DNA of 64,000 bases from Cognatundibacterium oligocarboniphilum (GCF_013377855.1 NZ_JABXYJ010000010.1:1-64000); one strand, 5' to 3'. Positions 53,472 to 63,696 are shown, numbered from the stretch's first letter. The notes: a model not told the origin generated them from the letters alone. Translations and numbers: made by a program.

Positions 53472-53569
53472 ACCAACTGGCCCTAGGTTTTAGTTCACGC
53501 CTGATTCCTGATTCCGGTGTTTTTTGATCTTGATGACTTTCCGATGTGATCCCTCAGTATGCCGGAAAT

Positions 53570-54871
53570 TCATGGATGCTGCTTTGGATAAATTCTGACC
53601 AGTACAATACGCGGTCCATTCATTTTTTTCACCACTGCATCAAATTGCTCAAATTCTACTTTTTGCCCCTCGGCGGGCAGATCGCCCAGCTTTTGCATAA
53701 TCAGTCCACCGATTGATTCTACCTCATCGCTGTCCAGATCGAAGCCAAGCGCCATGCCCAACGTATATAAAGGCAGGCTGCCTTTTCCGATCAGCGTGCC
53801 GTCATCCAGCAATGTCCAGTCATTTTCATTTTGTCTGAATTCATCCCGTATCTGGCCGACCAGCGCACTCAGCAAATTATCCAGTGTCAGGAAGCCAACA
53901 GGCTTGCTGCCTTTATGTCCGACAATCGCAAAATGCGGTGCGCCTTTACGGAAACGACGGAACAATTCCAGTGCCGGCATGTTCGGTGGTACGAATTCCA
54001 CCTGCCGCAAATGCTTGCTCAAATCATCCAGTGGCTTACCGGATTGCTGTGCCAGAAACAGGTCTTTCAGATGCAGCATGCCAAGCACGGTCTGTTCATC
54101 ATCGTCGAAATAAGGATAGCGGCTGAAGCGGTTTCTGGCAGCTGTTTCCATATTTTCTTCCAGGCTGACAGATTTATACATGGCAACGACTTCATTAATC
54201 GGACGCATCAGATCGGAGATTTCCAGACCGCCAAAATCCAGCACTTGCGCCATGATGCTCCACTCGTCGCGGGTTTCTTTGGCTCCCGCATGACCGCCCC
54301 GCAGGATCAGTTTCAATTCTTCCGGCGAATAATGGCTGTCGCTGCCGTGTACGGTGTCAAGGCCAATCATTTTCAGCACCAGATTCGAGCTGCTGTTCAG
54401 CGCCCAGATGGCCGGATACATGAGCCAGTAGAATCCGTACAAAGCAGGCGCCGTCCAGAGCGACACCCTTTCCGGCATACGGATCGCCATCGACTTGGGA
54501 GCAAGCTCACCCACCACGATATGCAGGAAAGAAATGACGAAAAATGCAAAGAAGAAGGAAATGCCGTGAATGACCTCTGCCGACGCCACGCCGATCTGAT
54601 GCAGTAAAGGCTGCAGCAGGCGCGCAAATGCAGGTTCACCGATCCACCCCAGCCCCAGAGAAGCCAGCGTGATACCCAGCTGGCAGGCAGAAAGGTAGGT
54701 ATCGAGATGCTGGTGTACGGTAACCAACAGGCGGCCGCGCAGCCCGGATGTCTTGGCGATGCTGCGCACACGCGTCTGGCGCAGTTTGACCAGTCCGAAT
54801 TCAGCCGCAACAAAAAATCCGTTTAACAAAACCAGAAGCAGTGCAGCCACCACTAGCAATAAATTATCCAA
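53570..54871 (-). CDS. CNNM/CorC-type hemolysin family protein
   Basis: The 433-residue protein has an N-terminal DUF21 membrane domain (VAAEFGLVKLRQTRVRSIAKTSG, CQLGITLASLGLGWIGEPA), two CBS domains (DLMRPINEVVAMYKSV..., VPPNMPALELFRRFRKGAPHFAIVGHKG) and a C-terminal CorC_HlyC domain (DSDEVESIGGLIMQKLGDLPAEGQKVEF). Family members act in magnesium/cobalt efflux or as regulators of ion transport. A perfect 16-bp palindrome lies 34 bases upstream of the start. Confidence 0.93.
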   Translation of the reverse strand: MDNLLLVVAALLLVLLNGFFVAAEFGLVKLRQTRVRSIAKTSGLRGRLLVTVHQHLDTYLSACQLGITLASLGLGWIGEPAFARLLQPLLHQIGVASAEVIHGISFFFAFFVISFLHIVVGELAPKSMAIRMPERVSLWTAPALYGFYWLMYPAIWALNSSSNLVLKMIGLDTVHGSDSHYSPEELKLILRGGHAGAKETRDEWSIMAQVLDFGGLEISDLMRPINEVVAMYKSVSLEENMETAARNRFSRYPYFDDDEQTVLGMLHLKDLFLAQQSGKPLDDLSKHLRQVEFVPPNMPALELFRRFRKGAPHFAIVGHKGSKPVGFLTLDNLLSALVGQIRDEFRQNENDWTLLDDGTLIGKGSLPLYTLGMALGFDLDSDEVESIGGLIMQKLGDLPAEGQKVEFEQFDAVVKKMNGPRIVLVRIYPKQHP

Positions 54872-55171
54872 CGCCCTGCCTTCAAAATAAACACGGCACT
54901 ACTTTAGTCTAATTAGACTACTTTGGATACATTTGCATACAATTACCCGCCTGCCTGACAGAGCATGAAACTTTTCCCGGTAACAACGGTCTGTCTGAAC
55001 GTAGGCCGTATCCTGTTGACTATCCCGTCCGCCCTATAATCATCCAGGCCGGTACTGCAACAGCGGATTGCCGGTCCGTCGCGCCAGACACCCGGTGACA
55101 GATACATCCGGCACCGCATCCCTTACTGCGGTCACCGGCCTGCCGTGTACATTACATATAGCGTACGACCC
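54872..55171. other. Divergent intergenic region between the CorC-type and Gcr genes
   Basis: About 300 bases. It holds a 16-bp palindrome (54905-54920), a TATAAT at 55035-55040 without a well-spaced -35, and the upstream edge of a 28-codon ORF. No terminator or RNA gene was recognised. Confidence 0.55.
54905..54920. promoter_or_regulatory. Perfect 16-bp palindrome, candidate operator
   Basis: TAGTCTAATTAGACTA is a full palindrome without spacer, placed 34 bases upstream of the CorC-type start. The binding protein is unknown. Confidence 0.5.
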
Positions 55172-55258
55172 ATGAAACATGCCCGCCATCACCATCACCG
55201 GGCCAAACAGATACGCACCCGCCGCCGGTCACACCGGTCATGGTGCCTGTCCCAATGA
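55172..55258 (+). CDS. Small His/Arg-rich ORF upstream of the Gcr gene (28 residues)
   Basis: An ATG at 55172 opens a frame for MKHARHHHHRAKQIRTRRRS followed by HRSWCLSQ and a stop, 12 bases before the Gcr GTG start. Ten residues are basic Arg/Lys and six are His. Its ending inside the Gcr ribosome binding region suggests a leader peptide, but no ribosome binding site is obvious and chance cannot be excluded. Confidence 0.4.
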   Translation: MKHARHHHHRAKQIRTRRRSHRSWCLSQ

Positions 55259-55270
55259 AAGGAGAGTACA

Positions 55271-57310
55271 GTGTCTTTAGACATCATCCTGATGGAAATC
55301 ACTTCAGAACTGCAGCAACATCCCGACACCAGCCATATCCGCCATCTGCAGGCGCTGGTTGCCACCATCCGTCCGCGGCATGCCCGCGATATCGCGCATG
55401 CGACTGACAACATTCGTGCATTGTGTTTCGTGCTGCAGCAACATCCGGCCTGGCGTCGCGCCTTGCTGCAATATCTGGTGCAGGTATTGACCAGCCGTAA
55501 ATTACTGCATCTGCTGACCGATACCGGCATCACATTGAATAATGGCTTCTGGGGTGCAGCCACCCATCGCCTGTTGAGCAAATGCTTACCGCCGCTGGTC
55601 AATGACGATTACGTCAAAGATATTTTCGGTCAGATTTTCAACGAGGCGGACGACCATATCTGGATCAATGGCATATCAGATCATGTCTGGATGGATTTAC
55701 TGGCCAATATCGGTTTGCGCACCATCACTGTGCGCCAGACCCATCACACCCTGAGCAACGAAGTACTGAGTGCGGTACAGGTGCTGTCATACCGGATCAC
55801 CACGATCGGACTGGAAGCGGAGCTGGTCAGGAATTATCCGGATATCGAAAAATTTGAATCTCCCTTTTTACGACAGAACGACGAAATCAATGATTATATT
55901 TTACGTTACCGCGCATGGCTGAATGACCGTCAGATCAAGCGTGATGACAGCCTGCATATCGACGTTCTGCTCTCACAGTGCGATGAGATCGTCAGTAAAA
56001 TTCGCAAGACTGCCGCCGCCAACGGCGTATCCGTCAGCCTGACCCGGCTGTTGCTAAGGCTGACGCAAAGCATGTTCAGACTGCGCAAGCTGCTGGCCCT
56101 GCTGGATGCCGGACAACGCGACCGGATTAACCGCACGTCGGTTCAACTGTTCAAAGAACTGGTCACTGCAGAAAACAGACGCCACAGCCTGCGTGACCTG
56201 ATCCAGACCAATACCGAATTATTGTCGCTGCAAGTCACGGAACGGGCTGGTAAAAGCGGTGAGCATTACGTCACCGGTAACCGCAGCGAATGGCTGGGCA
56301 TGTTCAGGTCAGCGATGGGCGCCGGGTTCCTTGTCGGATTCATGGCAATGATCAAAGTGCTGATGAGCAAGATGGCGCTGGCACCGTTCGGCTATGCTGT
56401 TCTCTACAGCCTGAATTACTCGTCGGGTTTCATGCTGGTACACGTGCTGCATTTCACGATTGCGACCAAACAGCCTGCCATGACTGCCGCACTGATTGCC
56501 CGCGCGATCGATCAGGGCAAGCAGAAACTGGATGAACTGGCGGATCTGATCGTTGCCGTTTTCCGCTCGCAGCTGATCGCGATCATCGGCAATATCGCAC
56601 TCGCCCTGCCGACGGCCTATGCGATTGCCTGGGCCTGGTACGGCATCACCGGCAGTCATCTGGCGCCTCCGGAAAAAGCCCAGCATCTGCTGCATGATCT
56701 CGATCCGTTTGGCAGCCTTGCCCTGCCTCACGCGGCCATTGCCGGGGTTTGTCTGTTTGTATCAGGACTGATTTCCGGGTACTACGACAACAAGGCCAGT
56801 TATGCGCATATTCCGGCACGCTTGCGCCAGCTACCGTGGCTCAGGAAATGTCTGGGCGAAGCCCGTCTGCATGCAGTCACGCATTACATCGGCAATAATC
56901 TGGGGGCACTGGCGGGTAATTTCTTCTTCGGCATCATGCTGGGAACAATCGGCCAGCTTGGTGTCTTTTTCGGTCTTCCGGTAGATATCCGGCATATCAC
57001 TTTTTCCAGCGCCAATTTTGCATTTGCGCTGGTCGGTCTGGAGCATCAGATCAGCTGGCAACTGGCGCTGTATTCACTGTCCGGTATCCTGCTGATCGGT
57101 CTGGTGAATCTGGGTGTCAGCTTCAGTCTGGCGCTGCTGGTGGCGCTGCGCTCACGCAGGGTCAGCTTCGGCCAGGGCGGCACATTACTGAGTCTGTTAT
57201 GGCAACGTTTTCGTTCTGACAGCCGGGCATTTTTCCTGCCGCTGCCGGATGCTGTGTCGCATCAACAAACAGACGGTGAGAACAATCCGTCGTCAGATAC
57301 GCGACACTGA
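55271..57310 (+). CDS. Gcr-type 'site-specific recombinase' family membrane protein
   Basis: The 679-residue protein starts at GTG after AAAGGAGA. The N-terminal 340 residues are helical and soluble. The second half has about six membrane spans (MFRSAMGAGFLVGFMAMIKVLMSKMALAPFGYAVLYSLNYSSGFMLVHVLHFTIATKQPAMTAALIA, and others). This matches the family named after Neisseria Gcr. I see no serine- or tyrosine-recombinase motif, and a multi-span protein is an unlikely recombinase, so the family name should be treated with caution. Confidence 0.85.
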   Translation: MSLDIILMEITSELQQHPDTSHIRHLQALVATIRPRHARDIAHATDNIRALCFVLQQHPAWRRALLQYLVQVLTSRKLLHLLTDTGITLNNGFWGAATHRLLSKCLPPLVNDDYVKDIFGQIFNEADDHIWINGISDHVWMDLLANIGLRTITVRQTHHTLSNEVLSAVQVLSYRITTIGLEAELVRNYPDIEKFESPFLRQNDEINDYILRYRAWLNDRQIKRDDSLHIDVLLSQCDEIVSKIRKTAAANGVSVSLTRLLLRLTQSMFRLRKLLALLDAGQRDRINRTSVQLFKELVTAENRRHSLRDLIQTNTELLSLQVTERAGKSGEHYVTGNRSEWLGMFRSAMGAGFLVGFMAMIKVLMSKMALAPFGYAVLYSLNYSSGFMLVHVLHFTIATKQPAMTAALIARAIDQGKQKLDELADLIVAVFRSQLIAIIGNIALALPTAYAIAWAWYGITGSHLAPPEKAQHLLHDLDPFGSLALPHAAIAGVCLFVSGLISGYYDNKASYAHIPARLRQLPWLRKCLGEARLHAVTHYIGNNLGALAGNFFFGIMLGTIGQLGVFFGLPVDIRHITFSSANFAFALVGLEHQISWQLALYSLSGILLIGLVNLGVSFSLALLVALRSRRVSFGQGGTLLSLLWQRFRSDSRAFFLPLPDAVSHQQTDGENNPSSDTRH

Positions 57311-57431
57311 CGGGCCGTATCAACCTCTATCGTTTGACACATGTCAATGAATCGTGAAGCCGCGCCGGCGGCCCGCTGCCGGTGCGCAAGACCCGCGTAC
57401 AATGGACATTCTTTTTCCCTGGTTCATCGCT

Positions 57432-58064
57432 ATGTCTGCCCCTGTTCCGCCATCGAAGCGGTTTGTACCGCACAGTCTGCTGGAAGATATTCTGGCCATA
57501 CTGACAGGCACACTGTTTGTGTCGCTGGGCGTAGCGCTGTTTAATCAAGCCGGTCTGCTGACCGGCGGCACTGCCGGGCTGGCGTTTCTGATTCACTATC
57601 GTACCGGTCTGACATTCGGGCTGGTCTTTTTTCTCATCAACCTGCCTTTTTACTGGCTGGCGTGGAAGCGCATGGGCTGGCGCTTCACACTCAAAACCTT
57701 CTGTTCCGTGGCGCTGGTATCGCTGTTTTCCAGCCTGCATCCGCGACTGCTGCACCTGACTGGCGGCGGACTGCTGGAATCCTTCTACGTGGCACTGATC
57801 GGCGGACTGCTGATGGGCGTCGGCTTTATTGTCCTGTTCCGCCATCAGGCCAGTCTCGGCGGCATCAATATCCTCGCGCTGTATCTGCAGCAAAGCAAAG
57901 GAATCCGTGCCGGTAAATTACAGATGGGGTTGGATTTTCTGATCGTGCTGGCTTCGCTGGCAGTGGTGTCGCCACTGTCGCTGCTGGCCTCCATTCTCGG
58001 CGCCTTTGCGCTGAATCTCGCCATCAGCCTGAACCATCGTCCGGGCCGCTACATGGCGGTATGA
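57432..58064 (+). CDS. YitT family membrane protein
   Basis: The 210-residue protein has six spans with YitT landmarks (SLGVALFNQAGLLTGGTAGLAFLIHYRTG, FLINLPFYWLAWKRMGWRFTLKTF, GVGFIVLFRHQASLGGINILALYLQ). It lacks the C-terminal DUF2179 domain. Function is unknown. Two other in-frame starts (57402, 57354) are possible; the conserved part begins after 57432. Confidence 0.85.
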   Translation: MSAPVPPSKRFVPHSLLEDILAILTGTLFVSLGVALFNQAGLLTGGTAGLAFLIHYRTGLTFGLVFFLINLPFYWLAWKRMGWRFTLKTFCSVALVSLFSSLHPRLLHLTGGGLLESFYVALIGGLLMGVGFIVLFRHQASLGGINILALYLQQSKGIRAGKLQMGLDFLIVLASLAVVSPLSLLASILGAFALNLAISLNHRPGRYMAV

Positions 58065-58405
58065 AAATCGGATACTGATCAATGTGGCAACACATGCCGA
58101 TATGCCGGTGTGATAACAGAATAGGTATCCAGCATTAAAATTTAACCAATACTATTCTGGAACAAGCACTCTATTTCTGCCCGTTTTTGATAATCGTGTC
58201 TTGAATTTTGTGTAGAATCGAGCGACAACGTCGCGCAATTTTTGTGCAAAGTTTGCCTGAAACGGTGCGTCGACAATTACTCAGATATCTCATTCCACCC
58301 AATCAGACCGGGCATTGGTTCTTCCGTCTGTCGTCCCAGCAGGTTTTGACGAAAACAACAGGAACGTGACAGAAAATCAGGATGCCCATCCACAGAAAGC
58401 AAACG
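58065..58405. other. Intergenic region upstream of the KAS III gene
   Basis: About 340 bases with no gene. It contains AT-rich stretches and a plausible -10 (TAGAAT near 58213), but no well-spaced -35. No terminator for the YitT gene was recognised. Confidence 0.45.
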
Positions 58406-59530
58406 ATGAACAAAGTAGTCATCAGCGGTACCGGCCTGTTTACCCCTTCCGAATCGATCTCTAACGAAGAGTTGATTGCCTGTTTCAATGCCTATGTGCA
58501 GCAGTTCAATACCGAACATGCCGCCGCCATCGCTGCCGGGGAAGTGACTGCACTGGAAGAATCGAGCGTTGCCTTCATCGAGAAGGCATCCGGCATCAAA
58601 TCGCGCTATGTGATGAATAAAGAAGGCGTACTCGATGTGCAGCGCATGGTACCCCGGATTCCGGAACGCAGCGACGACGAGCCGTCAGTGATGTGCGACA
58701 TGGCAGTGGCTGCGGCAAACCAGGCGCTGCAACGCGCCGGCCGTACCGCTGCCGATGTCGATGCCGTGATCTGCGCCGCCAGCAATATGCAGCGCGCCTA
58801 TCCGGCGATGGCTGTCGAAATCCAGAATGCACTCGGGATTGATGGCTACGGCTACGACATCAACGTCGCCTGCTCGTCCGCGACTTTCGGTATTCAGGCA
58901 GCAGTCAGCGCCATCCAGTCCGGGCAGGCGCGGGCAGTGCTGGTGGTGAATCCGGAAATCACCAGCGGCCACCTGAACTGGCGCGACCGCGACAGCCACT
59001 TTATTTTCGGCGACGCCTGCACGGCAATTCTGGTTGAACGCGCCGATCTGGCGACCTCTGCGCATCAGTTTGAAATCGTCGGTCTGAAACTCAAAACCCA
59101 GTTTTCCAACAATATCCGCAATAATTTCGGCTTCCTGAACCGTGCCGATGAATCCGGTATCGGCACGCCGGATAAACTGTTCCGCCAGCAAGGCCGCAAA
59201 GTATTCAAGGATGTCTGCCCAATGGCGGCTGCCGTTATCACATCAACGGTTGAAACCTCTGGCATCGCTATCCCCGATGTCAAACGCTTCTGGCTGCATC
59301 AGGCAAACCTGAACATGAACCTGCTGATCGCCCGCATGATTCTCGGCCGTGATGCCACCCCGGAAGAATCACCGACGATTCTTGATACTTATGCCAATAC
59401 CTCTTCTGCCGGTTCCATCATCGCCTTCCATCAGTATCAGGACGATCTGCCGGCAGGGACCATCGGTGTGATCTGCTCATTCGGCGCTGGCTACTCAATC
59501 GGCTGCGTGGTCGTCAAAAAACTGGCCTGA
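58406..59530 (+). CDS. Beta-ketoacyl-ACP synthase III-type enzyme
   Basis: The 374-residue thiolase-fold enzyme has the catalytic triad of KAS III: Cys156 in [12 protein letters not shown], His in [11 protein letters not shown] (near 303) and Asn in YANTSSAGS (near 335). It is about 50 residues longer than E. coli FabH, with an extra segment near residues 30-55 ([20 protein letters not shown]). It condenses an acyl-CoA with malonyl-ACP to start fatty acid or related chains; the exact acyl donor is unknown. I start at the second Met ([10 protein letters not shown]). Confidence 0.9.
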   Translation: MNKVVISGTGLFTPSESISNEELIACFNAYVQQFNTEHAAAIAAGEVTALEESSVAFIEKASGIKSRYVMNKEGVLDVQRMVPRIPERSDDEPSVMCDMAVAAANQALQRAGRTAADVDAVICAASNMQRAYPAMAVEIQNALGIDGYGYDINVACSSATFGIQAAVSAIQSGQARAVLVVNPEITSGHLNWRDRDSHFIFGDACTAILVERADLATSAHQFEIVGLKLKTQFSNNIRNNFGFLNRADESGIGTPDKLFRQQGRKVFKDVCPMAAAVITSTVETSGIAIPDVKRFWLHQANLNMNLLIARMILGRDATPEESPTILDTYANTSSAGSIIAFHQYQDDLPAGTIGVICSFGAGYSIGCVVVKKLA

Positions 59531-59562
59531 CCGCACATCATCAGTCGCCCAACAGACTCATC

Positions 59563-59597
59563 ATGGCTGCCGCTGAAATACGGCAGCCATTTTTTTG
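59563..59597 (+). terminator. Rho-independent terminator after the KAS III gene
   Basis: ATGGCTGCCG (59563-59572) pairs perfectly with CGGCAGCCAT (59581-59590) over 8 bases, followed by six or more T. Confidence 0.92.
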
Positions 59598-59770
59598 CTC
59601 TCTGCTTCATGCCGCCATTGATGTCACTGTCATGCAGACGTCATCCCAACGCGGCACCATCTGAACAACAACGCCTGACCACATCCCGCTTCTTTGCACG
59701 CTGATAGGCGTGAGCTACACTGTACCGGCAGATTTTCCGATTTTCCATACTGATGGATGACTGAACAAAC

Positions 59771-62359
59771 ATGACTCCTGAACGCGATCGGCTCACTACC
59801 GGCCTGACGACGCAGGAAGCTGCCCAACGGCTGCTAACTGATGGTCCCAATGAACTGGCGGTAGCGCAATCGCGCAGACTGGGCAGCATGATCTGGAAGG
59901 TACTGACGGAACCGATGCTGCTGTTACTGTTCGCCTGTGGCGCTGTGTATCTGCTGTTGGGCGATCCCCATGAAGCCATCGTGCTGCTGTGCTTTGTACT
60001 GATTATCGTCATCATCAGCATCATTCAGGAACACAAGACCGAGAGGGCGCTGGAAGCATTGCGTGACCTGTCGAGCCCGCGTGCCAGCGTGATCCGCAAC
60101 GGGCAGCAAATCAGCATTGCGGGACGGGATATTGTGCAGGGTGACCTGATGCTGCTGACAGAAGGCATACGGATACCTGCTGACGGGGTATTGCTGACTG
60201 GCATCAACCTGAATGCCGATGAGTCGCTGCTGACCGGCGAATCGCTGGCTGTCACCAAAATCCCGGCTGACCCGGTACCGCCAGAAATGGGTGCGGCAGG
60301 TGGTGAAGGAACACCGTTCGTGTTTTCCGGCTCCCTCATTGTTCAGGGAACCGGCATTGCCCGCGTGCTCGCTACCGGTAACCGTACCGCGATCGGCCAA
60401 ATCGGGCAGGCGCTGGCGACAACGCATTCTGAGCCGACGCGGGTGCAGTCGGAAATGCAGCATGTCGTCAAAGTGATCGCCATTGCCAGCCTGTCGGTTG
60501 CCTGCCTGCTGGCACTTGGTTATGGCGTCAGCCGCCACGACTGGTTGACTGGCATTCTGGCTGGCATTACGTTTGCGATGGCACTGATACCTGAAGAACT
60601 GCCCGTCATCCTGACCCTGTTCCTCGGCATCGGCGCATGGCGGATTGCGCGGCAGCATGTGCTGACACGGCGGATTCCGGCCATCGAAATGCTGGGGGAA
60701 ACCACCGTGTTGTGCACCGATAAAACCGGCACCCTGACCCAGAACAAAATGGCAGTCGCACAGCTGTTTGCCAATGGCGCCAGCCACATCTGCAGCGATT
60801 CCTCGGCCGAACTGCCGGAAACATTTCACGAGGTACTGGAATACGCCATTCTTGCGAGTCAGCGCAAACCTTTTGACCCGATGGAGCTGGCGATTCAGGA
60901 ATACAGCCAGGCCAGCCTGACGCAGACGGAACACTGGCATAACAGTTGGGAATTGGTCGAGGAATACCCTTTGTCAAAAGAATTGCTGGCAATGTCGCGG
61001 GTATGGCAATCCACCGACCATGCCCATTTCGTCATTGCCAGCAAAGGCGCGCCGGAAGCAATCGCCGACCTGTGCCACCTGAGTGTTGACCAGACTGCCG
61101 CACTGATGGCGGAAGTCAACCACATGGCTGGACAAGGCCTGCGGATATTGGGCGTAGCCAGAGCGCTCTTTATGCCGGAAAGCGGCTCTCCGTCGGGTGA
61201 AAACAATCACGATCTGCCGCCAATCCAGCATGATTTTGTGTTTGAACTGGTCGGGCTGATTGCATTTGCCGACCCGGTGCGGGTCGGCGTGCCTGCCGCT
61301 ATTCGCGACTGCCGTAGCGCCGGTATCCGCGTTATCATGATTACCGGCGACTATCCGGCCACCGCGCGCCATATTGCGGCGCAATGCGGTATCGACAGTC
61401 CCGGCGGCACCCTGACCGGCCATGCGCTGGCGCAGATGGACGATGCCGGACTGCTGCAGCGCTTGCAGAATACCCATATTTTCTGCCGCGTCTCGCCAGA
61501 ACAGAAACTGCGTCTGGTGCAAGTGCTGCAACAGGCCGGTGAAACAGTTGCCATGACCGGCGATGGTGTCAATGATGCGCCGGCATTGCAGGCGGCGCAT
61601 ATCGGCATCGCCATGGGCAAGCGCGGTACTGACGTGGCGCGTGAATCCGCTGCGCTGGTGCTGTTGGAAGACGATTTCAACTCCATCGTCACCACGATTC
61701 GTGCAGGCCGCCGTATTTTCGATAACTTGCGCAAAACCATCAGCTTCATTATCGCCGTCCACATTCCCGTCATCGGCATGTCGCTGATTCCGGTCATTGC
61801 AGGCTGGCCGCTGGTGCTGATGCCGGTGCACATCATGGTGCTGCAACTGGTGATCGACCCGACCTGCTCGCTGGTGTTTGAGGCGGAACCGGAAGAACCG
61901 GATGTCATGCAAAAGCCGCCGCGCGCATCCGGTGCCAGCCTGTTTGATCGCGGCATTCTGCTGACGGGACTGTTCCGTGGCAGCGCATTGCTGTTGACGG
62001 TACTGGCGGTGTACTGGATGGCCTTGCAACAGTTTGATGCCGGGGAAGCGCGGGCACTGGCATTCACGACAATGGTGCTGGGCAACCTGGGGCTGATTTT
62101 TATTCACCGCAGCCAGTCAGCCAGCCTCTGGCACAGCCTGCGCCTGCCGAATCCGGCTCTATGGTGGGTGGTCGGCACTGGTATGGCGGTATTGCTGCTG
62201 GCGCTGACGGTGCCGGGTCTCAGCCAGTTATTCTATTTTGGCCGGCCGCAATGGCACAATGTGTTGTCCGGCGCGGCGGCAGCGCTTGCCTGCATTGTGC
62301 TGCTGGCATTGAGCAAAACGCTGCGTGACAGGCTGACGGCACGGTTTTCGGTCAGATAA
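59771..62359 (+). CDS. P-type ATPase, P2 (calcium/cation-transporting) type
   Basis: The 862-residue pump has a cation-ATPase N-terminus (GLTTQEAAQRLLTDGPNEL), actuator TGES (LLTGESLAVTK), M4 motif AMALIPEELPVILTLF, phosphorylation site CTDKTGTLTQNK, hinge MTGDGVNDAPALQAAHIGIAMG and about ten spans. The PEELP M4 and IDPTCSLVFEAE in M6 place it with bacterial Ca2+/Mn2+-like P2 ATPases; the ion is not certain. Its gene is flanked by a terminator upstream and stands alone. Confidence 0.92.
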   Translation: MTPERDRLTTGLTTQEAAQRLLTDGPNELAVAQSRRLGSMIWKVLTEPMLLLLFACGAVYLLLGDPHEAIVLLCFVLIIVIISIIQEHKTERALEALRDLSSPRASVIRNGQQISIAGRDIVQGDLMLLTEGIRIPADGVLLTGINLNADESLLTGESLAVTKIPADPVPPEMGAAGGEGTPFVFSGSLIVQGTGIARVLATGNRTAIGQIGQALATTHSEPTRVQSEMQHVVKVIAIASLSVACLLALGYGVSRHDWLTGILAGITFAMALIPEELPVILTLFLGIGAWRIARQHVLTRRIPAIEMLGETTVLCTDKTGTLTQNKMAVAQLFANGASHICSDSSAELPETFHEVLEYAILASQRKPFDPMELAIQEYSQASLTQTEHWHNSWELVEEYPLSKELLAMSRVWQSTDHAHFVIASKGAPEAIADLCHLSVDQTAALMAEVNHMAGQGLRILGVARALFMPESGSPSGENNHDLPPIQHDFVFELVGLIAFADPVRVGVPAAIRDCRSAGIRVIMITGDYPATARHIAAQCGIDSPGGTLTGHALAQMDDAGLLQRLQNTHIFCRVSPEQKLRLVQVLQQAGETVAMTGDGVNDAPALQAAHIGIAMGKRGTDVARESAALVLLEDDFNSIVTTIRAGRRIFDNLRKTISFIIAVHIPVIGMSLIPVIAGWPLVLMPVHIMVLQLVIDPTCSLVFEAEPEEPDVMQKPPRASGASLFDRGILLTGLFRGSALLLTVLAVYWMALQQFDAGEARALAFTTMVLGNLGLIFIHRSQSASLWHSLRLPNPALWWVVGTGMAVLLLALTVPGLSQLFYFGRPQWHNVLSGAAAALACIVLLALSKTLRDRLTARFSVR

Positions 62360-62473
62360 CAGCCGGCCGCGGAAACCGGTCAGGCGGATAGTGTTCCGGC
62401 ATCATACCGGCGTCATGAAAATCATGCAGCGGCAGGACAGGCCGCCGCCGCATTCAAGCTGTAGAAGCTGTGT

Positions 62474-62995
62474 TCAGGCCTTCAGCGCATTTTCCAGCAA
62501 GGTGTGCAGCTCAGAAAACGAAGGTTCGCCGACATAGCGCTTCAGGATCTGTCCCTGCTTATCGATCACATACGTTGTCGGGGTTAGTTTGACTTCACCG
62601 AAAGCCTGCGCCAGTTTCCCCTGGGGATCGAGCGCGACATGAAACGGCAATTGCCGTGTTTCAGCGTAATTCAGCACATAATTTGGCGGGTCGTAGCTCA
62701 TGGCCACGCCGATGTATTCCAGCCCTTGCGCATGGTATTTATTGTAGGTTTCCACCATACGTGGCATTTCAGCAATACAGGTTGAACAGGATGTGGCCCA
62801 GAAATTCACCATCAGCACCTTGCCACGCAACTGCTGGCTGCTCATCCGCTCACCTTTGAGGTTGGTGAAGGTAACGTCCGGCATCAGAGGCCTGGCGTGC
62901 AGGGATTGCCAGAATAAACCGCCCAGAATCAGCAGGGCCAGCCCGGCGATCACGCTGAACAGGGTAAATTTACGGGGTGAGGATGGCGCTAACAT
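62474..62995 (-). CDS. TlpA/ResA-like thioredoxin-fold protein
   Basis: The 173-residue protein has one N-terminal membrane anchor (about 11-28), then a periplasmic thioredoxin domain with the redox pair C70-S-T-C73 (NFWATSCSTCIAEMP) and the cis-proline region TPTTYVIDKQG. It probably reduces disulfides in cytochrome c maturation or envelope proteins. The gene is isolated. Confidence 0.9.
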   Translation of the reverse strand: MLAPSSPRKFTLFSVIAGLALLILGGLFWQSLHARPLMPDVTFTNLKGERMSSQQLRGKVLMVNFWATSCSTCIAEMPRMVETYNKYHAQGLEYIGVAMSYDPPNYVLNYAETRQLPFHVALDPQGKLAQAFGEVKLTPTTYVIDKQGQILKRYVGEPSFSELHTLLENALKA

Positions 62996-63082
62996 GGACT
63001 TTCCTTCAGATTCGGTCTTCGATCACAAGCGGACATTATACGTTTTTATGGGCCACCGTTCCGACCCGGCATCTGAGTCCGG

Positions 63083-63544
63083 TCAAGCTTCATTCTGATC
63101 CGGCGCCGGCACAATAATGGTTTTTCCGGCGACATGCGTGGTCAGCACAATCGCGGTGGAAGTTGATCCGAACGCATTGAGCGCATTGATAATCCGCTGC
63201 AGATGCTCCACATCCGTCGCCAGCACCCGCATCACGGCGCCATCCTCCCCGGTCACCGTATAGCAGTCGATGATTTCCGGGCAGGCAGCCACATATTGCG
63301 CATACGGCCGCCCCTGCTGGGTTGACAGCCGTATCATGGCAGTGATCTGATAACCCAGTGCCTTCGGGTTGATTTCTGCCCGATAAGCGCGTATCACTTC
63401 GGCAGCTTCCAGCCGTTTGATGCGTTCAGACACCGCAGGCTGGCTCAGGTGCACCTGCCGCCCGATTTCTGCGTGCGACATACGGGCATCCTGTTGCAAT
63501 AAAATTAAAATTTTCTGATCAAAGCTGTCGATTTTCAGGTTCAT
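63083..63544 (-). CDS. Lrp/AsnC family regulator
   Basis: The 153-residue protein has the Lrp helix-turn-helix (DSFDQKILILLQQDARMSHAEIGRQVHLSQPAVSERIKRLEAAEVI) and a C-terminal RAM domain (CPEIIDCYTVTGEDGAVMRVLATDVEHLQRIINAL). It is divergent from the lysA-like gene with 152 bases between, so regulation of that gene by lysine or another amino acid is likely. Confidence 0.93.
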   Translation of the reverse strand: MNLKIDSFDQKILILLQQDARMSHAEIGRQVHLSQPAVSERIKRLEAAEVIRAYRAEINPKALGYQITAMIRLSTQQGRPYAQYVAACPEIIDCYTVTGEDGAVMRVLATDVEHLQRIINALNAFGSTSTAIVLTTHVAGKTIIVPAPDQNEA

Positions 63545-63696
63545 AAGCGATATCCGTTATTTTCCGATGAATTCATTGAATCTGAATTGATTTACCAATC
63601 ATATCGTATTCATCCCGGGCGAAACACTTGTTAAAGTCTGGGTCATGCTTAACCAGCTGCGCCACCGCAACAGCGCCGCCTTTTTGAGAAATCATC

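Noticed and set aside
55009-55040. TTGACT...TATAAT as a sigma-70 promoter for gcr
   Set aside because: The spacer is only 13 bases, too short for a normal sigma-70 promoter; only the TATAAT is noted.
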